This document shows, piece by piece, positions 22,901 through 33,225 of a DNA stretch of 64,000 bases (its first letter is position 1; the number at the start of each line of letters is the position of its first letter). Made by a program: the position numbers and the translations under genes. Under the pieces are notes generated by a model. The model had not been told where the DNA came from. It worked only from the letters and a program-made list of their open reading frames with translations, and searched no databases. The stretch comes from Avena insularis (lineage: Eukaryota > Streptophyta > Magnoliopsida > Poales > Poaceae), in assembly GCA_023614405.1 (NCBI GenBank), contig CM042688.1, forward strand, positions 72,340,253-72,404,252. Direction: 5' to 3'.

Positions 22901-23816
22901 AACATGCCAACTAAAAGAACTAGCATTGCCAGTTTGCTCACTGATAAACATGCCAACTGAAGAGACAAAAATGCAACCTGATGTACATAAATATGTCTAC
23001 ATAAATTTTATGCCTAGAGATTAACCAAACAACATGTACGAATTATAGGCTTGGAATCATTTCCTAAATTTTCTTTCAGCCTGAGTGAACGTTTCAGAAG
23101 TTAAGCAAAGTGTAAACTGGATTACACAATGCAGAGTTGCAGTGTACTAGCAGTTGCATTTGATCAGTAGCATTGTACTAGCATTTCAACTCATATGTTC
23201 TGAACGTGTGTTCTGATCTCCAACTGCGACCAGTCAGTGCTTCAAATATACACAACCAAAACAAGCACAAGAAAGAATAGAATGTTCCAAGTCTGGGTCA
23301 ACCTATGTAATGACCGATTTCAGTAATAGTCTGAGATATATGTCTTCACTGATGGGGCAGAGTCGAGACATAGTATACCAAAAATTGGAATTGACAACCA
23401 ATCCCCACCCATGAAACAGGGATTTAGACCAGCAATAGAATTATATGAACTAAACGACATGAGATCTAGACCAACAATAGATCAAGCAAGAGGGAGTGAG
23501 CTACCTTTTTCCCCTTCTTCTTGGAGGAAGGCCCCGACCTAGGCACATCTCTAGTAGTAGCCTCCAGCTTCACACGGACAAGACCTGCCTGCAAATCGCC
23601 GTCCACCTGCCCTCCTTGATATGTGATCCTAGGCATAGACGTGATGCCGCTGCCGATGGGAGGAGTGGACTTGCGGAGCGGGATCTCGGTCGGCGCGGTG
23701 TTGGCTGTGTGTCTAAGAGTGCGAGGGGACGTGAGGGGGTGAGCAGGGGAAGGAAGCAGGGATGGCGGGGTGGCTCCTCCCAGCATGGAGGTTGCCTCCA
23801 TCGCCATGGAGGCCAT
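19918..23816 (-). pseudogene. hAT transposase (BED zinc finger, RICESLEEPER-like), broken
   Basis: The first exon (23816 to about 23503, MASMAMEATS...SSKKKGKK) ends at a GT donor. Poorly resolved exons follow near 22385-22195 and 22100-21848. The main exon (about 21755-19918) is one reading frame with stops TGA at 20611 and TAG at 20251. Its order is a degraded BED finger (STVWNEAEPIY, one Cys lost: CKYN; HLKVC kept), SLTGDMWTSNQ (first Asp), FTMDNAEVNTKM (second Asp), RCACHVLNL, SRWNSTFLML, and the C-terminal dimerisation region TLGRIAHDVLAIPASSVASK. In active hAT proteins the last segment reads SSVASE; here the catalytic Glu is Lys. It would have cut and joined the element's own ends. It is inactive by several independent lesions. 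Confidence 0.75.
22450..23502 (-). other. Large intron of the hAT gene
   Basis: AT-rich sequence without coding signal lies between the first and second exons. At 22861-22966 the phrase ACTGATAAACATGCCA recurs as a short imperfect repeat. Confidence 0.45.
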
Positions 23817-23964
23817 CTCCTGGTGGCGTGACGACGGTAGTGGAGGAACCGTGGGATCCCTAATGTTTTTTCCTCTAACTAATGGGTCTCCACTAAAAGC
23901 GAAAAGGTGGGATGGCTTGGCAGCCCCGTGGGCAGCCCATTCCCACTTTCAGCGTAACCACCAG

Positions 23965-24427
23965 AGTCAAAATCAATTAGATTGTATTCCTTCTGACATG
24001 CGGGGCCCATCACTTAGTCCCGTCAGCAGCGGGGAGAAAAGGTCAACAAAGTATATCCCTGAGCCCTTTGCAATCCCCGATGCGGCCGCTCTGGACATGC
24101 CAAACGGCTTCATGGCCATGCCCGTCACATTTTGTAAATCTAGGCACCACGATACAATTGATCTTACCCACTCGCATCACAAGTCTATTGGTATAGAAAC
24201 ATTCGATCCATGGAAAGAAAACAGTTTGAGCTCAGTTTATAGCGAATGTGAGTACGACATTTTAGGTGTTTGTTGCATGATCTTGATGGAACATTAGGAT
24301 CTGCGGGACCCATCACTTAGCCGCATTAATAGCGCTGAAAGAACGCTCAAGAAAGTTTATCTCCGAGCCCTCAAAAGCCGTGATGTGGTCGCTCTAGGCA
24401 CACGCCTATTGGTACAGGAATATTAGT
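23965..24427. repeat. Diverged direct repeat
   Basis: Two blocks, about 23998-24115 and 24298-24410, share CCCATCACTTAG, a middle AGCGS..GA.A..GTCAA.AAAGT, and GAGCCCT followed by GATG.GG.CGCTCT. They form an old roughly 300-bp tandem or terminal duplication. The open frame at 23770-24297 crosses the hAT boundary and is not a gene. Confidence 0.5.
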
Positions 24428-24960
24428 GACACTAGTATGACCTCTCGGGTCTCCGTTATTGACATACATGGTACGAATCTAAGACAAGACCCATAAGGAG
24501 CCAATGGTTCTAGAAGCACCCAAAGCCTAGGAACCAGACGTAACAATCAAGACAAAGCTCAAGATATAGCCGACATAGTCATAAGGTTACCTTTTATTCT
24601 ATAACCGACCCGGATTGGACTCTAAGACCCAACCTCTCATATAAAGGTTGGGAGAGCCAATAGGGAGGACACCTAAATCTACTCATATAAATACGTTGAA
24701 AGCTAGATCGCATCTAGCAACTCGACGACTTTGTACTCTCTATCAATAAAGATCAAACAAGCAGTAAGTAGGGTTTCTTAATGCCTCGGCATTTAGGGTT
24801 GCAAAAGAGAGTTTGTGCATTTTCATTTATGCATAAGAAAATCCGGGAAATTTTTGCGCAGAACTAAAACACTAGAGGGATCAGGGTTTCTTTCACTTTG
24901 ATGAGTTAGGGTTTAGCTCATTCAGGTGAATGTTATAAATTCTAACATGACCTCTAGAGA
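24428..24960 (+). mobile_element. Possible Ty3-type LTR fragment
   Basis: It begins TGACACTAGTATGACC. It has a TATA-like ATATAAAGG (24639-24647) followed by GGAGGACACC, the same layout as the LTR of element B (57864-58352), and a CAATAAAG polyadenylation-like site near 24746. The 3' end, PBS and target duplication were not found. Confidence 0.3.
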
Positions 24961-25663
24961 TTCTGGACTATTTTAGGTAAATAATTTCAGTTGGTACTCG
25001 AAATTTGAATTGACTTTTGAAATAACTAAAATTATAAGTATTTAATTTTTAATTGTTTTCAAAGCACATTTGAGTGTTTTAATGTGAGGTATTATTACAT
25101 TATATAACAATATTGTAATAAAAGGAAATTTAAGACATTAAGTAATTCAAATATATACATAGAAATCTTTATTCTTTTCTCATCAAACATTCCAAGAATA
25201 TAAGGAATACAAATAAATCGGAAGGTATAATACAAAAGAATAATTACAACTAAGAAGAAGTAATGCTTTATTAAATCATATATATTACATAGTTTTATAC
25301 AAATGAATAAAATAAAATTACGAAATAATAAAAGAAAGTCCTAGCACTACATTGTCCTAAACTAAGTCTTGTTTCTTCTCATTTTCTTTTCTACCTGCAA
25401 GCAAACCAAAAAGAAAACAAAAGAATAAAAATAAAAGGGTTAGTGTTAATAAGTTTGCTCTCAGTCTTGATAGTGAAATGCACTGGTTATATTCATCATT
25501 GAGCTAAGAAGGAATTAGGGGCAAGTTTCACCAAATAGAGCATCTTTTCCATACTCAGTAGATCCCCTCAGTAAAACATCATAGAATTTGGATAAGTGAG
25601 GTCAGTTTCACCAGGGAAGGTAGATGTAAGGAAGTAAAACCAGAGAATTTTTACTTGATCTAA
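24961..25663. other. AT-rich intergenic DNA
   Basis: No gene, ordered repeat or element end was recognised. Confidence 0.4.
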
Positions 25664-26640
25664 CACTACAAAAAAAGTTAGATTTTATAATGGACGATTT
25701 TTGTGATTGAAGGCCCGTTTTTCGTAGTTAAAAAGTCTTCTATGACGGATAGCCTTCGTCGTAAAAGCCCGTCACAAAAGAATCTACCACGGAATTTTTT
25801 CGGACCATAGCGGATCGCACCCTTCAGTCAGGAAAACTTATTCCGTCGTAGATCTGTTCGCCAGTTGCGTTGACTGTTGACGTCATGCAAACCGCCACAT
25901 AGCAGCCGTCGTTAACGGCCGGTTACTTCCATTATCATTCATAGAAACCGTGGCAGAGGTCAGGCTCAGCCAAGGCCTGCTAAATATTAAGTGGATTGAC
26001 CCATGAAGGAAGCCCAATAAGAAGACGACCCATTACTGTTTTGTCCTGTACTGTTTGAAATGTGCCCAAAAGATGCAGCCAGCAGTGACCCACGAATTTT
26101 CAGGCCCATTACTATTTTGGCCTACAAAAGCCCACATTGTTTGAATACTGTGCGGTCCGTTAATAGCCCGCGTCAAGTCGGTCCGATACTGTTAAGGCCT
26201 ACGATCGGCATGTCACTGTTCTTACAGCTCGTCTTGGGTCACCTACTAACGGCCCATCTTTGAGAAGGTCCAATACTGTTCTGGTCTTTTACTGTACAGT
26301 CCATCAACTTTTTAGGCCCACAGGTGGCCTGCAACTGTTTTGATCTGGTACTGTTCTAGCCTAGCAATATTGTGGACTTTTATTGTTTCTGTTTGGTAAA
26401 TTTTTTGGGCCTGCTACTGTTCTAGCCATTTACTATTCAGGTCCATTACTGTTGTGGTTCTTTACTATTCTGGCCTGCTACTGTTCTGGCCTATCACTTT
26501 TCTAGTTTGTTACTATTTTGGCCCATTACTGTGCAGGGTTGCTGCTGTTCTGGCCTGATAGTGTTCTAGCCTGTTACTGTTCTAGCCTGTTACTATTACT
26601 ACTTGCCACCTGAGGGTAGTCCCATTACGTTTACGGACAT
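25664..26640 (+). mobile_element. CACTA-type transposon left end
   Basis: CACTACAAAAAAAG at 25664 follows TAA, and the next 150 bp alternate TATGACGGA, CGTCGTA and CCGTCAC motifs in both orientations, as in CACTA subterminal regions. A matching CTTTTTTTGTAGTG right end was not found before 34 kb, and no transposase was seen. The element is therefore truncated, or its right end was lost in the rearrangement near 30.2-30.9 kb. Confidence 0.5.
26030..26610. repeat. Degenerate 15-bp array, consensus near TACTGTTCTGGCCTG
   Basis: Some 25-30 diverged copies of a motif of the form TACTGTTCTGGCC/TACTATTCAGGCC follow one another with irregular spacing. They are densest at 26340-26600. Placement inside a CACTA end fits a subterminal repeat cluster bound by transposase. 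Confidence 0.7.
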
Positions 26641-27133
26641 CTATAGTTTCGGCCTATCTGAAGCCCATGCAAATATCATAAAAAGAGTATAATTAGCGAG
26701 GATTTTTTACTATTCATTTTAGGCCCAATACAAGAAGGACAAATAACAAATCCCTATAATGTTACCTGATCGACCTGGCTGGCACAGTTATGGTACCGCC
26801 TACCGCCATGCATGGACGACGTCAGCTAAATGCCTACATGGCCTATGCGAGTTATCTAGATATTACATCAGCTGCAAACTTCTTAAAAATATTATATAAT
26901 ATCAACACAAGAGAAAGAAAATTCAGCATTTCATTTGACAATCAAGTTGATAGCATTGTCCTTAATTTGCTTTCTCAATCCATCAACTGCATCTCCCTTT
27001 GAGTGTGACAGCTATATTGGAAAACCACCTTGAGACATGATCTTACAGCCCCCTCTTTGGTGGCAATAGCAATAATTGAAGTCTAAAACTAAGTAATAAA
27101 AATTTAATACATCAAACAAGACAAACTATTCAT

Positions 27134-27668
27134 AGCTAAGAATGAACCAGATAGAAATTATAACTGCAAAATACGAACTTGTAGAGCAGGAATGCAAACC
27201 ATGAATGAACTATATAGTAGAGGATAGTTATATCTTTGCTTAGGACGAACTAGAACCAGTTACAAGATATAATGGTGGGGCTTGTGAACCTGTAGAATAG
27301 GATAAACAAGCATTAGACAAGTGTGCCTACAATAAAATAAGCAATCAAACAAAGTGTTTCTTAAAATTTCAGCAAATATAAACTAGCCAGGTCATTTCAG
27401 CAAATATATATGAAAATAGTGGTATCTCCTGAAATGCAAGAGACGTTGGGTGACTCAGAATTTGCGGTGAGCTACACAATGACATGTAGTTACTGTCATA
27501 GCTAAGAATGAACCACATAGAAATTATAATCGCATCATACCAGAACTTGCCGAGTAGGAATGGGAAATACGAATGAACTATACAGTAAATAATAATTATA
27601 CCGTTGATTAGGACGAACCAACACCAGATACAGAAAATATATAATGGCATCGCTGGTGAACCTGTAGG
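27134..27668. repeat. Direct repeat, two copies about 365 bp apart
   Basis: Copy 1 (about 27134-27297) and copy 2 (about 27499-27668) share AGCTAAGAATGAACCA, ATAGAAATTATAA, GGAATG, ATGAACTATA, AGGACGAAC and GTGAACCTGTAG in order. A third, weaker echo may lie at 28010-28100. No coding region is seen. Confidence 0.6.
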
Positions 27669-27719
27669 TTGTGCAAACCAACATGTTTAGTGTTCCCTTT
27701 TTGAGCTCTACGCAAAGAA

Positions 27720-28798
27720 AAAGAAAATAGTCAGTGTTGCAGCTTTTGAAAAACTAGATGGCAACAACAAAATTATAATCAAACTAGTACGAAGAGTTTG
27801 CACGGGTACTACAAGATAACAGAACAATGCCAGGGAGGAAATAATAGCAGGAACTTAGCTCAGGAATAACTAGATAGATTTAATAACTATGGAGCAGGAA
27901 TCCACACTAATATTTTCCACTGACATTACATTTTCCAAGAACTACATAATAGCAGGCAATTAGAGGTGTACGAAGCAGCTAAGGACATGTACATGAAAAA
28001 ATAACAGACATGTGCATGAATTAAAATTTGTAGAGCATCGAATGCAAACGAACATGTCTAATGACTTTGTATATACTAGCACGAAGAACAGGCGTGCCCA
28101 ATGACTTGTATGTACTAGCATGATTACAAATATGAAGTTCACTGCAATAGGCTTGAACCTGCTATACCACTGACAAAACAACAATGGGTTGGAGATTCGG
28201 TTACCTTGGTCAGAGAGGCGTCTAAGTATCATCGGTACCGTACGAGTGACATCTAGGTCATCGAGGGTGCTACGGTTGCAGTGGCTGTTGGCATTGGCGA
28301 AGCAGATCTTAGGCCGTCGATGCTGGTGTAGTCAACGGTGACGCCCATGCAGCTGGTCTGGAGCGGTGGACATGAAACTCATTAAACTAGATCCTGTCTG
28401 ATGGACAACGGTGAAGCGGCTCCGGTATGCTTGGGTAGCTTTCGGCGGTGGTGAAGTAGATCGTGGACGGTCAACGATGCCATAGGCGTGGTTAGCGAGA
28501 CCACAACTTTGGTGGAGTGGCAGAGAGACTCGGTGAAATAGATACGATGGGGTCGACGTTGGTGAAGTGACTCCAGGACGGTGCACCAAACCGCAGCTCA
28601 AGCAGCTTCGTCCATCGTAGAATTGCCGTCAGCCGTTGCACGCGGTGGACGTGGAGGTGAGGGCATGGGAGACAAGCCTAGGACTTTGGGAGCGCCAGTG
28701 GGAAAACTGGACGAATTGGGACTATGGAGGTAAACAGAAAAATAATTAAGATCGTGCCCCCAAGTTACCGACTTTACTGTGCCCATAGGGCATCTGAA
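27720..28798. other. Intergenic, no supported gene
   Basis: This stretch is AT-rich to about 28200, then GC-richer with GGTG/AGC triplets to 28700. The short open frames lack recognisable domains. It may be the promoter or leader of a lost transposon gene. Confidence 0.35.
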
Positions 28799-28799
28799 C

Positions 28800-29757
28800 A
28801 ATCGGTGGAATGGGAATTTTAAAGTCAAAACTTTTTGAAACGGAGGGGCATGAAATGCTTGAAAGTCGTTGTGTGATTTTGCCGCTCGACAAAGATTTTG
28901 AATTTGGCTACTAGCCAAATAATAATAATAGTAAAATGGCACTCCTGGGTAGGAGATTTGGTCTCAAAGTATTTGAAACGTTGGGGCGGGAAATGCTTCA
29001 AGGTCGGTGTGTGATTTTTCTGTTCGATAGATATTTTGAATTTGGCCACCGGCCAAATAATAATAATAGAAAAATGGTACTCCCCGGTGGGAGATTTAGC
29101 CTCAAAGTTTTTGAAACGATGGGACGGGAAATGCTTCAAAGTCGGTGCTTGATTTTGCCGCTCGACGGAGATTTTGAATTTGGCTACCGGCCAGATAATA
29201 ATAATAGAAAAATGGTACTCCCCGATGGGAGATTTGGCCTCAAAGTTTTTGAAACGGTGGGGCGGGAAATGCTTCAAGGTCAGTGTGTGATTTTGCCGCT
29301 CGATAGAGATTTTGAATTTGGCTATGGGCCAAATAATAATAATAGAAAAATGGTAATCCCCGGTGGGAGATGTTGCCACAAAGTTTTTGAAATGGTGGGG
29401 CGAGAAATGCTTCAAGGTTGGTGTGTGATTTTGCCGCTCGATTGAGATTTTAAATTTGGCTACCATCCAAATAATAATAATAGAAAGGTGGTACTCCCCG
29501 GTGGGAGATTTGGCCTCAAAGTTTTTGAAATGGTGGGGCGGAAAATGCTTCAAAGTAGGTGTTTGATTTTGCCGCTTGGGAGAGATTTTGAATTTGGCTA
29601 CCGGCCAAATAATAATTAATAGAAAAGTGGTACTCCCTAGTGGGAGATTTGGCCTCAAAGTTTTTGAAACGGTGGGGCGGGAAATGCATACAAGTTGGTA
29701 TTGATTTTTCCACTCAATAGAGATTTGAATTTGGCTACCGGCCAAATAATAATAGAA
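28800..29757. repeat. 138-bp tandem minisatellite, about seven units
   Basis: Unit starts at the phrase TGGTACTCCCCGGTGGGAG fall near 28937, 29073, 29212, 29350, 29489 and 29629, with a partial unit before the first. The spacing is 136-140 bp. Each unit contains TTTTTGAAACGGTGGGGCG, GATTTTGAATTTGGCTACCG and a run of AATAATAATAATAG. Because the period is close to a multiple of three, frames stay open on both strands (minus 28825-29745; plus 28936-29445). I regard these as by-products of the repeat. Confidence 0.9.
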
Positions 29758-29759
29758 AA

Positions 29760-30240
29760 AAGCTAGTAGACCGTATGCTATATGTCCATGAATTCAAGTC
29801 CGAGAGTCACATCAACTAATCATGCATGAGCATAATAATTGCGTAGACTGATATTTTGAATTTGGCTAGAGTCCAAGAAATATTTGGATAAAAGGTGTAC
29901 TCCCTATTCAGGAATTGAAGTTCGAGAGTGGCATTAACTTATCATCCATAATGAAAATTGGATAACTCTGATTCAAATAGGGTTGGCTGCAGGTTTGGCC
30001 TCCCAACTGAGATTTTTTAATTTCGTTAATGGTACTCCTTTGGTACGAATTTAAGGCTGAGAGTCACATCAACTGATCATCAAAATACTGACCATATTGG
30101 CAAACAAATTGGATACATAATCTCTAATTCAAATAGGGTAGGCGGTAGGATTTGTCGATGGACTAAGATTTTGAATTTGGTGGTTGTCCAAAGAAGAAAA
30201 ATCCTTTGTGAGGTTCATGAATCCAAGGCTGAGAGAGTGA
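29760..30240. repeat. Second, more diverged repeat block
   Basis: Roughly three copies of a longer unit share GAGAGTCACATCAACT.ATCAT, TTCAAATAGGGT.GGC and GATTTTGAATTTGG. They follow the minisatellite directly and appear to be a higher-order, older relative of it. Confidence 0.5.
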
Positions 30241-30261
30241 GGTTCGGGCACATGATTTTTG

Positions 30262-30933
30262 TGTTGGAAATATGCCCTAGAGATAAATAGTAATAAGGAC
30301 TATTATCATATTTCATAAAGTTTATGATTAAGTTTTATATCATGCTATAACTGTATTGAGTGGAAACATCAATACCCATGTGATACATAAACAATCAGGG
30401 GTTCCCAGTGAAACTCTAGTCACTGGTTCATTGGTCAACAGATGATCAAGTTTCCTGATCATGTGGCATTTATGCCAGTTGTAAATGGAGTCAACTCATT
30501 CTGAGAATTAGATGATGAACCAATACCTAAACTAAACATCATGACCCGATCATGTCACGAAGTTCAAGTTACGATGATTAGAAATGGATCCTCGTAGACT
30601 ATTCCTCAGACCGTGAGGCTATATCAATCACTATCTCCCGAGAGTGCTTAGATAGCATTAAGTGCCACTTGGTAATACAGTGGTTATAAAGGTGCGTTCA
30701 GGTACTCGTAGGAAACCGTAGAGGCAATATATGTCAAGAGTAGGATTTGTCCGTCCACATGATAGAAAGATACTCTAGGGCCCACTCGGAGAAGTTATAT
30801 CCAATAGCTGCGCAGCGTGTGATTTGATCACATGGATATCACTTATCAAAACGAGTCAAGTAGCATTGTTCGGTAACGAGATTGGACACGACATGGTGAT
30901 ATCATTGATTTCATTGAACGAGTCAAGTAGCAT
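30262..30933 (+). mobile_element. Truncated Angela-type LTR (5' part only)
   Basis: It begins TGTTGGAAATATGCCC and stays collinear with the LTR at 9089 for about 640 bp. A short local duplication of ACGAGTCAAGTAGCATT follows, then the sequence switches abruptly to the F-box gene copy. There is no polypurine tract on the left. About 1.15 kb of the LTR is missing at the junction. Confidence 0.75.
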
Positions 30934-32119
30934 TCCTTAGAGTCTCTCTCTGGAATTCAGCCCCCGCAGTAAGTACCGTCCACAAATACATTCCAACCGC
31001 TATAGCACTTTTTTTTGGATCATCAGATTTATCAATCTGATTGGCAAAGCCAGAACTAGGCATAAATTACTTTATTGGTTGAACCTAGCAATGGTGGTGT
31101 TCACACGCTCCCCTTGTTGAAGACATTGCCTGAAGTTTACTTGGACTTCTCTTCGGATGAAAACTCATGATCTGACCCTCGTGGTGGGATCCAATGACGG
31201 TGACATCGTGTCGTTCTTCTCTTATTGAAGGACCCATGTTTAGAGCATCACCCGTTTTTTCTGACTGATGGGACAAACCTCCGGTGTCATTGAAAATGAA
31301 ACCAATATTAGAGCATCACTCGTGTTACCCTGGAGCCGTGCCATCATTGCTGGTCGATGATGGTGCAACCGTTTTGTTGATACCTTTATTCTTTTATATT
31401 TGTATGTAATGTGCATTGTCTTGGCTAGATCTCGATATGTGTTGGTGCAGGGGGCAGTTGAATTGGCATAATCTTCGATATTAATATATTTTTTTTATCA
31501 AACAAACTCAGTTGATAGTGATTATACTTTTGTTTCATTGTTTTGAAGATGACTAAGTGTATATACACCCTCTACAGCCCACGCAGGTTCTTAGTATACT
31601 CGACGAGGCGGCGTTGGCAGAGTACGAGGATCTGATGGTAGCGGTACCCATGCTTAGCAATGTCACTGACCTGACCGTGACCACCCTCTTGGACCATCAC
31701 GAGTACGGAGCCAGCATAGCAAAAGTACTCTCTAGGTGCAACAACGTGGAGATGCTTACCATTGTTGTAAGAAACAGTGTAAGTTTGTCGCGAAGTCTTT
31801 TAGCCACACACACAAAACTTAGCAAACACAGTCACTAGTCTGGACTAACTCTCTCTATATAAACTTGTGATTTCAGAGGAGAGAGAATGAATTCTACGTG
31901 TGCGCGAGCGCAACAATGTGCTGGTGCAAGTGTCCACTGGACTGGCGTAACCAGAAGCTGCGCCTCCATTCGCTTCGGCAAATCTACCTCCGTAACTACG
32001 GTACTAGGTCTGATTGGATGATCAACCTTGCTATGCTGCTTCATTTCTCGAGACCAACGGTGCTAATGGAGATCCATTGGCACAACTCCACCGGCTATCA
32101 AGCAGGCTTAGCGGGTTAA
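30934..32119 (+). pseudogene. 3' half of the F-box gene, duplicated and truncated
   Basis: The copy starts in the last 36 bases of exon 1 (CCTTAGAGTCTCTCTCTGG), keeps the GTAAGT donor at 30970, exon 2 (31578-31778, 201 bp as in the parent) and exon 3 (31877-32119). Both exons are open. Exon 3 runs 7 codons longer than the parent (ending YQAGLAG). The F-box domain and most LRRs are absent because the left end is fused to a truncated LTR. Without a start it is a pseudogene unless the LTR promotes it. The 5' part of an Angela LTR normally lacks the core promoter, which lies downstream. Confidence 0.85.
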
Positions 32120-32360
32120 CGGCCCGCAGACTATCGACTGCTCGAAAAGAATGGTTAAACCGACATTTGCATAGAGTTAGCTAGCCATTCTAGAATATTG
32201 TTGCTTCATGCCTATATGTAGGTAGCACAAAATTTATCGACCCATATTCATACAAACTTGACGTTCAAGATAAAAGTATTCAAGAGAGAAAATCAGGACA
32301 AAACACATTAATTTTTGTGGTCTACTAGTTTTTTTAAAAAAAAACTTTTATTGCATACAT
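32120..32360. other. Duplicated 3' flank of the F-box gene
   Basis: Homology with 18145-18680 continues here (GTTAGCTAGCCATT, GAATATTGTTGC, AAAAGTATTC, TTATTGCATAC), but without the roughly 230-bp insert seen at 18361-18590. The segmental copy therefore spans about 1.4 kb. Confidence 0.6.
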
Positions 32361-33225
32361 AGATGCATAAGCGAAATTTACAAGTGCTTAATCCAAAGAA
32401 AAAGACGCATAAACAAAGTGTGGCATGCCGTGGAGAAGTCACACGATGAGGAAAAAACACATTAATTTTATGTGAAGCATGCTCTCTAAACATGGACATA
32501 GCCGAGAGGAGGCTGTCCTTACTATTCTCTCTCCTCCATGAATGTTGAGCTAAATTTTCTCTAGATCTCTCTCTAGCTAACAAAACTCTATGCCCTTCCG
32601 GGATTCGAGGGGGAACACCTAGATATACATCCTCACCAAAGGAGATTGATTTCCCCCTTAATTCCATTGTGGAACTTGTTACTCTTAGATTTTTGGAACC
32701 CTAGACAAAAGTGGTCGGTTTGGAAGACTCTAAGTGGTTTTGGGGATTGCCCCAACTAGTTTGTAAAGGTTTCGGTCCCTATCTTCAAGGACACCGCTTA
32801 GTGGATCATGTGTCTTCGTTGGTGGTACGTCCGCGGTAGAATAATATAAGGCCTTTGTGACATTTGTAGCCTTTATGGGACCACACCTATCCAGCATAGA
32901 CGTATCCCCTCAAAACGAAGGAACTACATGAATCATCTCCCGGTCTACTTTGCGGTTACCTGGTTCCCTTCCTTTACTACTTGTTGTTTACTTGCTTGTT
33001 TTTTTCTTGCCATATAGGATTGTCCACATAGTTGTATTTGCATATCTAGACAATCTATATTCTTGTTAAGACTAAACTGAAAAGAAAAGTTTAAAACTTT
33101 AGTCGCCTATTCACCATCCCCTAGTTGACCACACCGATCATTTCACCAAGAATGCAGCGAGCCAGCGGTCCACGAGTGTACATGCTTCATGCGGAAAAGA
33201 CTCAGTAACGCTCAAGAGGAACGAA
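32361..33225. other. Repeat-like DNA, unclassified
   Basis: The phrases AGGTTTCGGTCCCTATCTTCAAGG, GGATCATGTGTCTTCGTTGG and, near 33100, CGCCTATTCACCATCCCC resemble LTR and leader stretches of copia retrotransposons. I could not find either end, a PBS or a coding domain. Confidence 0.3.

Larger units (their letters stand above)
18751..23956 (-). mobile_element. hAT transposon, full length but inactivated
   Basis: Flanks carry the perfect 8-bp duplication ACCACCAG (18743-18750 and 23957-23964), the hAT target-site length. Just inside each end is the inverted 12-mer GCTGAAAGTGGG (18756-18767; complement at 23942-23953). The outermost few bases differ between ends. A hAT transposase gene fills the interior on the minus strand, starting about 140 bp inside the right end. 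At 5.2 kb it has the size of an autonomous hAT element, but its transposase has stops and lacks a catalytic Glu. Confidence 0.75.

Noticed and set aside
23770..24297. Plus-strand ORF of 175 codons
   Set aside because: It spans the hAT terminus and target duplication at 23957 and is antisense to the hAT first exon.
28825..29745. 306-codon minus-strand repeat protein as a gene
   Set aside because: Both strands are open in the same tandem array, which is expected from a period near a multiple of three; no start context, signal or known domain.
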